Source: an uncultured Roseivirga sp. (GTDB taxonomy: Bacteria; Bacteroidota; Bacteroidia; Cytophagales; Cyclobacteriaceae). From it: a stretch of 64,000 nt of DNA. Positions 7,631 to 16,018 of the stretch are shown piece after piece. Location of the stretch: the NCBI GenBank assembly GCA_947493005.1, contig CANLOY010000002.1, positions 773,810-837,809 on the forward strand. Reading direction: 5' to 3'. Both the position numbers and the translations under genes were made by a program. The first letter of the stretch is position 1; each line of letters begins with the position of its first letter. Under the pieces are notes generated by a model. That model worked only from the letters and a program-made list of their open reading frames with translations. It searched no databases and was not told the origin of the DNA.

Positions 7631-8308
7631 ATGCCAGAATTTGAAAAAACATCATTAAACAAAATAGTAAGAGGTTCCAAGCGTGCTCACTATGATAAAG
7701 AGTTGGTCTACCAAATTCTAGACTCGCACTTTTTATGTCACGTCCCCTATGCCCACCAGAATACTTCTATTGTTATTCCTACCTGCTATGGTCGAAAAGG
7801 TGATCAAATCCTTATTCACGGCTCATTAAAAAACAGAATGATGCTTTCTCTATTAGATCAAGATATTGTCAGTCTCACCGTCTGTCATATGGATGGGCTT
7901 GTTCTGGCCAGATCGGTATTTCATCACTCTGTCAATTACCGTTCCGCTACAATCTTTGGAAAACCTCAAATAATTGATGACCCGGAAGATAAAATGGAAG
8001 CCCTCAAAATTATAACTGAGAATATTATTCCAGGAAGATGGGACGAGGCCCGAATTCCAAACAAAAAAGAGTTGAATGCCACTTTAGTAATTGCTATCAG
8101 TATAGATAAAGCCTCTGCTAAGGTACGAGACGAAGGAGCTCTTGATGAGTTGGAAGATCATAAACTGGACGTATGGGCTGGTGTATTGGAGTTAGAAACT
8201 AAACCCGGAGAAATTGTGAAGAACTCGGACTGCAAGCCAGAACTAAAGACACCTGAATCTGTACTCAATTTTGAATATTCCAACCACAATGTACAGTCGA
8301 ATAATTAG
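7631..8308 (+). CDS. pyridoxamine 5'-phosphate oxidase-family flavoprotein
   Basis: The 225-residue protein follows the PNPOx-like (FMN-binding split barrel) pattern. It has a basic start with RGSKRAHYDKELVYQILDS, then HVPYAHQNTSIVIPTCYGRKGDQ, IHGSLKNRMM, an LTVCHMDGLVLARSVFHHSV strand region, and an NYRSATIFGKPQII motif typical of the nitroimidazole-resistance-like subgroup. The late DVWAGVLELE segment completes the barrel. It likely binds FMN; the substrate is unknown. Divergence from a MocR regulator suggests PLP-linked control. Confidence 0.82.
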   Translation: MPEFEKTSLNKIVRGSKRAHYDKELVYQILDSHFLCHVPYAHQNTSIVIPTCYGRKGDQILIHGSLKNRMMLSLLDQDIVSLTVCHMDGLVLARSVFHHSVNYRSATIFGKPQIIDDPEDKMEALKIITENIIPGRWDEARIPNKKELNATLVIAISIDKASAKVRDEGALDELEDHKLDVWAGVLELETKPGEIVKNSDCKPELKTPESVLNFEYSNHNVQSNN

Positions 8309-8414
8309 GAGTTACAGCTAACTCTAAAGGTCTGTTTTGTATTCAATGGTTTAATTCTAGAAACAATAAACATTATCGTACATCTCCTGTTTCACTATTA
8401 AGTAAATAGTGAAT

Positions 8415-8876
8415 ATGGGGTTTTACCAGTTTAAACGACAACAGTCTTTCAATCAACCAACCGAAGAGTTATGGGACTTTATCTCCAATCCTAAAAACCT
8501 CAAAAGAATAACACCTGATTATATGGGGTTTGACATCACATCAAATGATTTACCTGATAAAATGTATCGAGGAATGATCATTGGCTACAAAGTCTCCCCT
8601 ATTTTAGGGATAAAGACAACTTGGATTACAGAGATCACACATGTTAAGGAGGGAAAATAATTTGTTGACGAGCAAAGGATTGGTCCCTATAAGTTATGGC
8701 ATCATCAGCATTTTTTGAAGTCTACCAAAGAAGCAACCATCATGTCTGATATTGTTAGTTATCAGCCTCCGATGGGTCTATTAGGAAGTCTAATGAACGG
8801 CCTTGTGATTAAGCACAAATTGAAAGAAATCTTTGATTGCAGATATAAAGCATTGAACGATCTCTTTCCACAATAA
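8415..8876 (+). pseudogene. SRPBCC (START-like) gene interrupted by an in-frame TAA
   Basis: From ATG 8415 the frame encodes an SRPBCC-type sequence (MGFYQFKRQQSFNQPTEELW, NPKNLKRITPDYMGFDI, ITEITHVKEGK), then stops at TAA 8658-8660. The same frame continues without a shift as FVDEQRIGPYKLWHHQHFLK and ends NDLFPQ at TAA 8874-8876. Family members usually have YFVDEQR-GPY at this point, so the stop most simply replaces a tyrosine codon (TAT/TAC to TAA). The intact protein would be 153 residues. This is either a recent nonsense mutation or a sequencing error; both halves are otherwise well preserved. A GTG two codons upstream is an alternative start. Confidence 0.8.
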
Positions 8877-8953
8877 GGAAAGTCTGAGTTATTATTCCTC
8901 ATAAAGCAACCAATCAGGTCTCTATTAAATCTTAATTGTAAAGCCTTTTAAAA

Positions 8954-9658
8954 ATGCATACACTTAAGATTCATAGAGAGACTGACGAAAATCAATTTTC
9001 ATTGGGAAAAGCAGCGCTAATTGCTGGATTAGGACTCCTGATAATGGCCGTTGCGGTTCCAATAGCTGAATTCTACATTTCCCCAAAACTGCTAGTTGGC
9101 AACCGAACAGAAACCGTCAATAACATTGTTAATAACAAAGCACTTTTCACCCTGAGCATTTTTCTTCATTTCATTACGCTTATATGCGATATCCTGGTGG
9201 CTTGGGCACTTTACATTTTTCTCAGACCAGTGATGAAGGACTTATCTTTAGTTACAGCCTGGTTCAGACTGTTATATACCTCTATGTACCTCGTGGCTTT
9301 AGCCAACCTGGTTAAGGTTCTAAATCTCACCAACTCCTCTGGTATAATTGAGACAAGTCAACTTTCAGATAATGTTGCATTCTATTTGAATTCCTTCCAG
9401 TTTGAATGGTCTTTTGGCCTAATAATTTTCGGGGTTTACTTGCTCTTGTTAGGGTACTTGGTTTATAAAGCCACTTACATTCCAAACATTTTCGGAGTCC
9501 TTCTTTTTATAGCAGGGTTTGGGTATTTATTTCATACGCTTGGCACATTCTTCGCTCCAGACTACGATTTAGATTTCTTATTCTTCACTTTCTTTGGCGA
9601 GCTAATTTTGATGCTTTGGTTACTAATCAAGGGCAGGAAAGTGGATCTTAATATCTAA
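8954..9658 (+). CDS. DUF4386 family membrane protein
   Basis: The 234-residue protein has six to seven membrane helices and the DUF4386 pattern: a first helix after a short hydrophilic N-terminus (KAALIAGLGLLIMAVAVP), a VNNIVNNKALFTLSIFLHF region, LVAWALYIFLRP, and the WFRLLYTSMYLVALAN segment. The function of the family is unknown. It stands alone, 77 bases after the broken SRPBCC gene, and is followed by about 250 bases without a gene. Confidence 0.82.
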   Translation: MHTLKIHRETDENQFSLGKAALIAGLGLLIMAVAVPIAEFYISPKLLVGNRTETVNNIVNNKALFTLSIFLHFITLICDILVAWALYIFLRPVMKDLSLVTAWFRLLYTSMYLVALANLVKVLNLTNSSGIIETSQLSDNVAFYLNSFQFEWSFGLIIFGVYLLLLGYLVYKATYIPNIFGVLLFIAGFGYLFHTLGTFFAPDYDLDFLFFTFFGELILMLWLLIKGRKVDLNI

Positions 9659-9909
9659 AATCTCATCATTGTAGATCGTATAGGGAATCAATAGGCGATA
9701 AAATAATAGTGCTGTACCACTTTCATTATAGTATACTTAGATTCAGATAATAATTCATACATTTTTCAAGCGGTCAACTAGAAAGTCAAGATTGGAAAAA
9801 CAATAATGGCATTCAATAATAGCTGAGTCCATAGATTACTTTAATCAATAAAAACATTTGAATTTCAATATCTTATTCGGTTCTTTGGGTAATAAATCAT
9901 TATCATAAA

Positions 9910-11847
9910 ATGAAAAAAATTATCGTATTTTTCTTACTCATTCTGAGTACCAGTGGTTTTGCTCAGGATATTACCTCTAACCTAATTGGACACTGGCCCC
10001 TAAATGGAACATATAATGATATCTCAAGCTCTGCTTATAATGGCATAGAAGAAAATGGAGTAGTATTTGGGAATGGAGTTAACGGTGAATCCAATGGCGC
10101 AGCAGTTTTTGACGGAACCGACTCAAATGTTAAACTAGATCATTCAGGTCTTTTAAATTTAGGGGAAGACTTCACAATTTCTTCTTGGGTCAATATTAGT
10201 AACCTTCCACAAAATGATTACTTTTTTATATACTCATCGATTGATGCCATACCAAATTCAAAGTCGCAAGGGGTGGGTTTTGGAATCAACAGCACTTCTT
10301 CTAGCGGTCGCAACCCTAACAGCCTTTTTCTAATCATGGGTAAAAATAAATGGGCTTGGAATATATGGACATCAAATACTAACAGCATTCAAACCAATAC
10401 ATGGTACCATGTTTCGGTCACTGTTAAAAACTCATCCAGTACTTCCAAAATTGTTACATTCTACATTGATGGAGTAGCTCAAAGTACTACTTTATGGGTT
10501 CTTCCTGATGATACCGGAGCAAACTGGGGAACAAACTCATCATCCATAAGAGTTGGGGGAGCATATGCAGCGGGGGCTCCAACCCTTTTTAATAATAATT
10601 TTTTCGATGGATCAATTGCAAAATTAAGAGTTTACAATAGAGAGTTAAGCTCCCTAGACGTAACCACATTATTCGATCAAGATTCACCCAACAACAATCA
10701 AAATCCTTCAACTGGAATCACTGCAAACCTCATTGGGCATTGGCCACTTGACGGAACGTTCGATGACGCCACAAATTTCCAATTTAATGGAGTGGAAGAA
10801 AATGGAGTTGCTTTTGGGAATGGTAGAAATGGTGAGCCTAATGGTGCAGCGGTTTTTGACGGAACTGATTCAAACGTTAAATTAAACCATGCAGGCCTTC
10901 TCAATTTAGGGGAAGACTTTACTATTTCCTCATGGATTAACGTTAACAACTTTCCTACAAGCGAAAGTTCTTTAATCTTTTCATCCATTGATGCAATTCC
11001 CAATTCCAAAGCGCAAGGGGTTGGCTTAGGAATTAACAGTACATCTGCTGATGGCCGTAATCCGAATAGTCTTTACTTAATTATAGGTAAAAATAAATGG
11101 GCCTGGAATATCTGGACTTCAAACACAAATAGCATACAAACAAATACATGGTATCATGTTGCAGCTACAGTCAAAAACTCGTCTAGTACTTCTAAAATTG
11201 TAACACTATATATTAATGGAGTAGCACAAAACACAACTCTCTGGAACCTTCCTGACGATACGGAAGCAAACTGGGGTACAAATCCTTCCTCGATAAGGAT
11301 AGGAGGAACTTATGCATCAGGTGACCCAACATTTATGAATAACAACTTCTTTGATGGGTCAATTGCAGATTTAAGAATCTATACTAGAGAATTAACTGCT
11401 CAAAACATTTCTACACTGGCTGGAAATCAATCTCAAAACACCGGTGGGTCGTTATGGACTCAAGCGAGTGAGGGTAATATTTATTATCAAGGCAACGTGG
11501 GGATTGGAACAAGTTTGCCAGATCAAAAGCTAACCGTGAAGGGAACGATCCATGCGGAAAGAGTTAAAGTTGATTTGAATGTACCTGGTCCTGACTATGT
11601 GTTTGAGCATGACTATAATCTGACTCCGCTATTGGAGATAAAGAAGTTTATTGAAAAACATAAACATCTACCAGGAGTACCTTCGGCTAAGGAGATGGAG
11701 AAATCAGGCATAGACGTTGTTAAAATGAATATGCTTCTTCTTGAGAAAATAGAAGAACTAACTCTGCATCAAATTAATCTTTTAGAAAGACTTGAAGAAC
11801 TAGAGAAGAAAAACAAAGAGCTCACTAATACAAAGAAAAATAAGTAA
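9910..11847 (+). CDS. secreted protein with two LamG-type domains and a tail-fibre-like C-terminal module
   Basis: The 645-residue protein has a signal peptide (MKKIIVFFLLILSTSGFAQ). Two tandem concanavalin/LamG-like domains follow, at about 22-255 and 271-505, each opening NLIGHWPL. A bridge with a VGIGTSLPDQKL repeat (about 535) leads to a terminal module, [37 protein letters not shown], ending in a coiled coil. The module also ends the protein at 46844-48136. LamG domains usually bind carbohydrate. I see no type IX secretion C-terminal signal. The two domains are about three quarters identical, indicating an internal duplication. Confidence 0.82.
   Translation: MKKIIVFFLLILSTSGFAQDITSNLIGHWPLNGTYNDISSSAYNGIEENGVVFGNGVNGESNGAAVFDGTDSNVKLDHSGLLNLGEDFTISSWVNISNLPQNDYFFIYSSIDAIPNSKSQGVGFGINSTSSSGRNPNSLFLIMGKNKWAWNIWTSNTNSIQTNTWYHVSVTVKNSSSTSKIVTFYIDGVAQSTTLWVLPDDTGANWGTNSSSIRVGGAYAAGAPTLFNNNFFDGSIAKLRVYNRELSSLDVTTLFDQDSPNNNQNPSTGITANLIGHWPLDGTFDDATNFQFNGVEENGVAFGNGRNGEPNGAAVFDGTDSNVKLNHAGLLNLGEDFTISSWINVNNFPTSESSLIFSSIDAIPNSKAQGVGLGINSTSADGRNPNSLYLIIGKNKWAWNIWTSNTNSIQTNTWYHVAATVKNSSSTSKIVTLYINGVAQNTTLWNLPDDTEANWGTNPSSIRIGGTYASGDPTFMNNNFFDGSIADLRIYTRELTAQNISTLAGNQSQNTGGSLWTQASEGNIYYQGNVGIGTSLPDQKLTVKGTIHAERVKVDLNVPGPDYVFEHDYNLTPLLEIKKFIEKHKHLPGVPSAKEMEKSGIDVVKMNMLLLEKIEELTLHQINLLERLEELEKKNKELTNTKKNK
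9981..10675 (+). repeat. LamG-coding repeat, copy 1
   Basis: This segment encodes the first LamG-like domain and matches 10728-11422 at a constant offset of 747 bases. Most differences fall at third codon positions, so the duplication is not brand new and the protein sequence has been conserved. Boundaries are by eye. Confidence 0.75.
10728..11422 (+). repeat. LamG-coding repeat, copy 2
   Basis: Second copy of the LamG-like domain. Shared landmarks are the AAVFDGTDSNVKL stretch, the SIDAIPNSK stretch and NKWAWNIWTSNTNSIQTN. Frame and length are preserved relative to copy 1, as expected for a domain duplication. Confidence 0.75.
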
Positions 11848-11865
11848 TTAGAAGCTCTTTCTATA

Positions 11866-11891
11866 AGGGAGTCCTAAAAATGAGACTCCCT
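11866..11891 (+). terminator. hairpin after the LamG gene
   Basis: Arms AGGGAGTC (11866-11873) and GACTCCCT (11884-11891) surround a 10-base A-rich loop, 19 bases after the rightward gene's stop. No clear T run follows, so termination efficiency is uncertain. Confidence 0.5.
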
Positions 11892-11908
11892 ATCAAGTCA
11901 TGAATAAC

Positions 11909-11940
11909 TATCGTCTATTGACTAAAGACAATAGACGATA
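11909..11940 (-). terminator. perfect 12-bp hairpin between convergent genes
   Basis: TATCGTCTATTG (11909-11920) and CAATAGACGATA (11929-11940) form a perfect 12-base stem with an 8-base loop. It ends 3 bases from the leftward mutase gene's stop codon. It probably protects or ends the mutase mRNA and may act in both directions with the neighbouring hairpin. Confidence 0.55.
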
Positions 11941-11943
11941 ACC

Positions 11944-14900
11944 CTACATATTCCTTCTATACTGACCACCAACTTCGAATAGTGCGCTAGTGATTTGTCC
12001 TAAAGAACAATACTTACAGGCCTCCATCAATTCTTCGAAGATGTTCTGATTTTGAATGGCTGCATGTTGAACTCTTCTGATCATTTCATCAGCCTTGGCC
12101 TTGCTACCTTCATGAAGGTCACCTAGCATTGTTATTTGATATTCCTTTTCTTCTGTAGTAGCACGGATTACCTCTTTTGGTAGAATGGTTGGTGACCCTT
12201 TAGAACTCAGGAATGTGTTCACTCCAATAATCGGGAATTCACCTGTATGCTTTAAAGTCTCATAGTAAAGTGATTCTTCCTGAATTTTACTACGCTGATA
12301 CATGGTTTCCATTGCACCAAGTACTCCTCCTCTATCTGTAATTCTATCAAATTCAGTAAGTACCGCTTCTTCTACCAGGTCTGTCAGCTCTTCAATGATA
12401 AACGATCCTTGAATCGGATTCTCATTTTTAGCAAGCCCAAGCTCCTTATTGATGATCAACTGGATGGCCATTGCTCTACGAACAGACTCTTCAGTTGGTG
12501 TAGTAATAGCCTCATCATAAGCATTGGTGTGTAGCGAGTTACAGTTGTCATATATCGCATAAAGTGCTTGCAGCGTAGTTCTGATATCGTTGAAGTCAAT
12601 TTCCTGAGCATGTAAAGAGCGACCTGATGTCTGAATATGATACTTCAACATTTGTGCCCTTGAATTGGCTCCATACTTGTTCTTCAATGCTTTAGCCCAG
12701 ATTCTTCTGGCCACACGCCCGATCACTGCATACTCTGGATCTATACCATTTGAAAAGAAGAATGACAAGTTTGGCCCGAAAGCATTAATATCCATTCCTC
12801 TACTCAGGTAATATTCCACATAAGTAAAACCATTGGCAAGTGTAAAAGCCAACTGAGTAATGGGATTTGCTCCAGCTTCGGCAATATGATAACCTGAAAT
12901 AGATACAGAGTAAAAGTTACGAACAGCCTTTTCAATAAAGTATTGCTGTACATCGCCCATCAGACGTAATGCAAACTCGGTAGAGAAAATACAGGTATTT
13001 TGTGCCTGATCTTCCTTCAAAATATCTGCTTGAACAGTCCCTCTAACAACAGAAAGTGTTTTGGTCTTTATTGGTTCATAAACTTCTGCTGGTAATACCT
13101 GATCACCTGTAACCCCTAAAAGCATTAGTCCAAGACCATTATTTCCTTCAGGCAATTCTCCCTGATATCTTGGTCTGGCAACACCTTTATTTTTATAAAT
13201 CTTTTCAATCTTAGCTTCTACTTCTTTTTCAAGTCCATTTTCCTTGATATAGACCTCGCATTGCTGATCGATAGCCGCATTCATAAAGAAGCCAAGCAAC
13301 ATTGGTGCAGGACCATTGATGGTCATAGAAACTGATGTAGTCGGATTTGACAAGTCAAAGCCTGAGTATAACTTCTTTGCATCATCCAAGCAGCAAATGC
13401 TTACTCCCGCATTACCAATTTTACCGTAAATATCTGGTCTGTAATCCGGATCATTGCCGTAAAGAGTCACCGAATCAAAAGCAGTCGACAATCTTGCTGC
13501 AGGCATTCCTAAACTCACGTAATGGAAACGTCTGTTTGTTCTTTCCGGCCCACCTTCTCCAGCAAACATTCTGGTTGGGTCTTCACCTTCTCTTTTGAAT
13601 GGATAAATCCCCGCTGTATATGGAAATTCTCCAGGAACGTTTTCCTGCAACGACCACCTCAAAATATCTCCCCAGCTTCTGAACTTTGGTAGTGCGACTT
13701 TGGGAATCTGAGAATGTGAAAGTGATTCGGAGTGCGTCTGAATCTTAATTTCCTTATCCCTTACTTTAAAAGTGTAAACAGGGTCGGTATATTTTTTCTT
13801 CTTTTCTACCCACTGATCAATTAATTGCCAGTTGTGAGGGTTCAAATCAAGTTTAACCTTTTCAAAAGACTCCTGAAGCCCTTTGATTAAACGATCCTTA
13901 TCTTCTACATCACTGTCCTGAAGTGTTTCTATTGAACGGTGCAAACCATATAATTTATCCGCTACCTCAACCTGATCATTCGCCTTAATATCGTAAGACC
14001 TATTGTTCTCAGATATTTCAGAAAGGTATCGGGTACGCTTAGGAGGAATCACGAAGATCTTCTCAGACATCTCATTGGTGATCTCAAAAGTAGATTTCAA
14101 ATCGGCTCCAGTTCTTTCTACTACCTTATCCATGATCACTTTGTAAAGTGAGTTCATTCCCGGATCGTTGAACTGAGAAGCTATTGTACCATATACTGGC
14201 ATGTCACCTACATTAGCAGTCCATAGCCCATGATTTCTCTGGTACTGTTTCTTTACATCGCGTAATGCATCTAAAGCTCCTCTTTTATCGAACTTGTTCA
14301 AGGCAATTACATCTGCAAAATCGAGCATATCGATTTTCTCCAGTTGTGTAGCAGCTCCGTACTCAGGTGTCATCACGTAAAGCGAAACATCTGAATGATC
14401 GAGTATCTCGGTGTCTGACTGCCCGATTCCAGAAGTTTCCAGAATCACCAAATCATATTGAGCAGCTTTTAATACCTGAACAGCTTCTTTCACATGTTTT
14501 GATAGTGCAAGATTAGATTGTCTAGTAGCCAGAGAACGCATATAAACACGTTCATTATTGATAGAGTTCATTCGAATTCTATCACCCAAAAGTGCTCCCC
14601 CTGTTTTTCTCTTTGAAGGATCAACAGAAACAATGGCAATCGATTTATCTTTAAAATCAATTAAAAATCTTCTTACTAGCTCATCGACAAGCGAAGACTT
14701 ACCTGCTCCACCAGTACCAGTGATACCTAAAATAGGAGCATCTACCTTTGTTGCAAGCTCATGTATCTTGTCAAGCTCTCCCTTTGATTGTTCAGGGAAA
14801 TTCTCAGCAGCTGAAATAATACGGGCAATCGACTTATCATTCTTCTCAGCGATATGATTTATCTCTCCATTAAGATCCTGACCAGTAGGATAATCACACC

Positions 14901-15324
14901 TTTCAACCATATCGTTGATCATGCCCTGAAGTCCCATAGAACGTCCATCATCCGGAGAATAGATTCTGGTGATCCCGTAATTCATCAACTCCTCTATCTC
15001 TTCAGGAAGGATAACCCCTCCTCCTCCTCCAAAAATGCATATATGCTCAGCTCCTTTTTCCTTCAGTAAGTCGTACATATACTTGAAGTACTCGTTATGC
15101 CCTCCTTGGTAAGAAGTCATAGCTATGGCCTGTGCATCTTCCTGAATTGCAGTATTCACCACTTCCTCAACACTCCTGTCATGCCCTAAGTGAATAACCT
15201 CACAGCCAGTGGATTGGATAATCCTTCTCATAATATTGATGGCGGCATCGTGCCCATCAAATAAAGAGGCTGCGGTTACAATTCTAATCTTATTTTTAGG
15301 CTTATAAGGAGCTACTTCTTGCAT
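11944..15324 (-). CDS. icmF: fused B12-dependent acyl-CoA mutase with G-protein chaperone (IcmF type)
   Basis: The 1126-residue protein joins three parts. A B12-binding domain (about 10-150) carries DGHDAA, with His25 as expected lower axial ligand, and a GGGGGVI motif. A MeaB-like GTPase domain (about 170-430) has a P-loop GTGGAGKS near 205 and NKFD. The mutase barrel (about 560-1126) includes [16 protein letters not shown] and [11 protein letters not shown]. This order is that of IcmF, which interconverts isobutyryl-CoA and butyryl-CoA and in some species acts on related branched substrates, with built-in cofactor loading. Length fits the family. A -7 box TAAATTTG (15356-15349) and a palindrome (15375-15390) lie upstream. 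Substrate choice cannot be read here. Confidence 0.92.
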   Translation of the reverse strand: MQEVAPYKPKNKIRIVTAASLFDGHDAAINIMRRIIQSTGCEVIHLGHDRSVEEVVNTAIQEDAQAIAMTSYQGGHNEYFKYMYDLLKEKGAEHICIFGGGGGVILPEEIEELMNYGITRIYSPDDGRSMGLQGMINDMVERCDYPTGQDLNGEINHIAEKNDKSIARIISAAENFPEQSKGELDKIHELATKVDAPILGITGTGGAGKSSLVDELVRRFLIDFKDKSIAIVSVDPSKRKTGGALLGDRIRMNSINNERVYMRSLATRQSNLALSKHVKEAVQVLKAAQYDLVILETSGIGQSDTEILDHSDVSLYVMTPEYGAATQLEKIDMLDFADVIALNKFDKRGALDALRDVKKQYQRNHGLWTANVGDMPVYGTIASQFNDPGMNSLYKVIMDKVVERTGADLKSTFEITNEMSEKIFVIPPKRTRYLSEISENNRSYDIKANDQVEVADKLYGLHRSIETLQDSDVEDKDRLIKGLQESFEKVKLDLNPHNWQLIDQWVEKKKKYTDPVYTFKVRDKEIKIQTHSESLSHSQIPKVALPKFRSWGDILRWSLQENVPGEFPYTAGIYPFKREGEDPTRMFAGEGGPERTNRRFHYVSLGMPAARLSTAFDSVTLYGNDPDYRPDIYGKIGNAGVSICCLDDAKKLYSGFDLSNPTTSVSMTINGPAPMLLGFFMNAAIDQQCEVYIKENGLEKEVEAKIEKIYKNKGVARPRYQGELPEGNNGLGLMLLGVTGDQVLPAEVYEPIKTKTLSVVRGTVQADILKEDQAQNTCIFSTEFALRLMGDVQQYFIEKAVRNFYSVSISGYHIAEAGANPITQLAFTLANGFTYVEYYLSRGMDINAFGPNLSFFFSNGIDPEYAVIGRVARRIWAKALKNKYGANSRAQMLKYHIQTSGRSLHAQEIDFNDIRTTLQALYAIYDNCNSLHTNAYDEAITTPTEESVRRAMAIQLIINKELGLAKNENPIQGSFIIEELTDLVEEAVLTEFDRITDRGGVLGAMETMYQRSKIQEESLYYETLKHTGEFPIIGVNTFLSSKGSPTILPKEVIRATTEEKEYQITMLGDLHEGSKAKADEMIRRVQHAAIQNQNIFEELMEACKYCSLGQITSALFEVGGQYRRNM

Positions 15325-15348
15325 TTCTCATCCTGTTAAAACGGACTG

Positions 15349-15390
15349 CAAATTTAGCCAAAAAGAATCTTTTTCCTAACACTTGTTAGG
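15349..15390 (-). promoter_or_regulatory. promoter and palindromic operator candidate of the icmF-type gene
   Basis: On the leftward strand, TAAATTTG at 15356-15349 fits the Bacteroidota -7 box, 24 bases before the ATG. Just upstream, CCTAACA-N2-TGTTAGG (15375-15390) is a perfect 16-base palindrome of TetR-operator size in the -33 region. No regulator gene is adjacent, so the binding protein is unknown. Confidence 0.45.
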
Positions 15391-15464
15391 CAAGTATGAC
15401 TTACCCTTGTTGTCACTTTGGCGGCCTTTTATAAAAAGCGATCAATTCACCAGGTCAAAATGAA

Positions 15465-15926
15465 TCAACCTCCCCAACTGAACTTCTTTCTAAAAGTGTA
15501 AGGTTCACCATAAATAGATTCATAGTTGATAACAATGATGATCCCAATACGTTTTGAAGCTCCAGTCGGCAACTGGCACAAAACGAGTTCTTCATGAGCT
15601 CCTATAACATCACCTTCTTTGAAAGTTCTGCTCAACCCTACCGTGTTTAGTCCATCAGCTGCCTGAAACAGTTCCACCCAGTCATTGAATTTTTTGTTGT
15701 CCCATTTCAATTCAAATGAAGTGACTAAAGCGGCACCTTCTCCTTTGTTCTTGATCTTTAAAAAAGCCGCTTCTTGAACACTAATATCAACATCTAGGAA
15801 AGGCTTTACCGTTAATCTATTGTGCTGACGAGTGAGATTTGCCTGCCACACAGCTACTACTACAGCAGCCAGTGCCACAATTAAAACAGCAATTGAATCA
15901 AACCCTCTGTTTTTAGTTTTGGACAT
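15465..15926 (-). CDS. hypothetical single-pass membrane protein
   Basis: The 153-residue protein has one N-terminal membrane helix (about 11-28, SIAVLIVALAAVVVAVW), then a predicted beta-rich domain with alternating hydrophobic strands (LTVKPFLDVDISV, AALVTSFELKW, KRIGIIIVINYESIYGE). I recognise no family. It stands between the mutase gene and a patatin gene on the same strand, separated by about 90-140 bases on each side, so an operon is uncertain. Confidence 0.7.
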   Translation of the reverse strand: MSKTKNRGFDSIAVLIVALAAVVVAVWQANLTRQHNRLTVKPFLDVDISVQEAAFLKIKNKGEGAALVTSFELKWDNKKFNDWVELFQAADGLNTVGLSRTFKEGDVIGAHEELVLCQLPTGASKRIGIIIVINYESIYGEPYTFRKKFSWGG

Positions 15927-16018
15927 AGTAAATAGGTATAAAAAATGTAAGAGGCTAGTTCAGTTCGCAGTTAAATTTATGTAAAAAGAATTGCATTCAT
16001 AATTACAAAAGCATCAGT

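Noticed and set aside
8661-8876. Separate small gene after the SRPBCC stop
   Set aside because: It continues the same frame and family sequence as the upstream part and lacks its own start at the right place; it is the second half of a broken gene.
9910-11847. Type IX secretion sorting domain in the LamG, FG-GAP and M1 proteins
   Set aside because: None of these ends with a recognisable type IX C-terminal domain, although PorX is encoded in the window.
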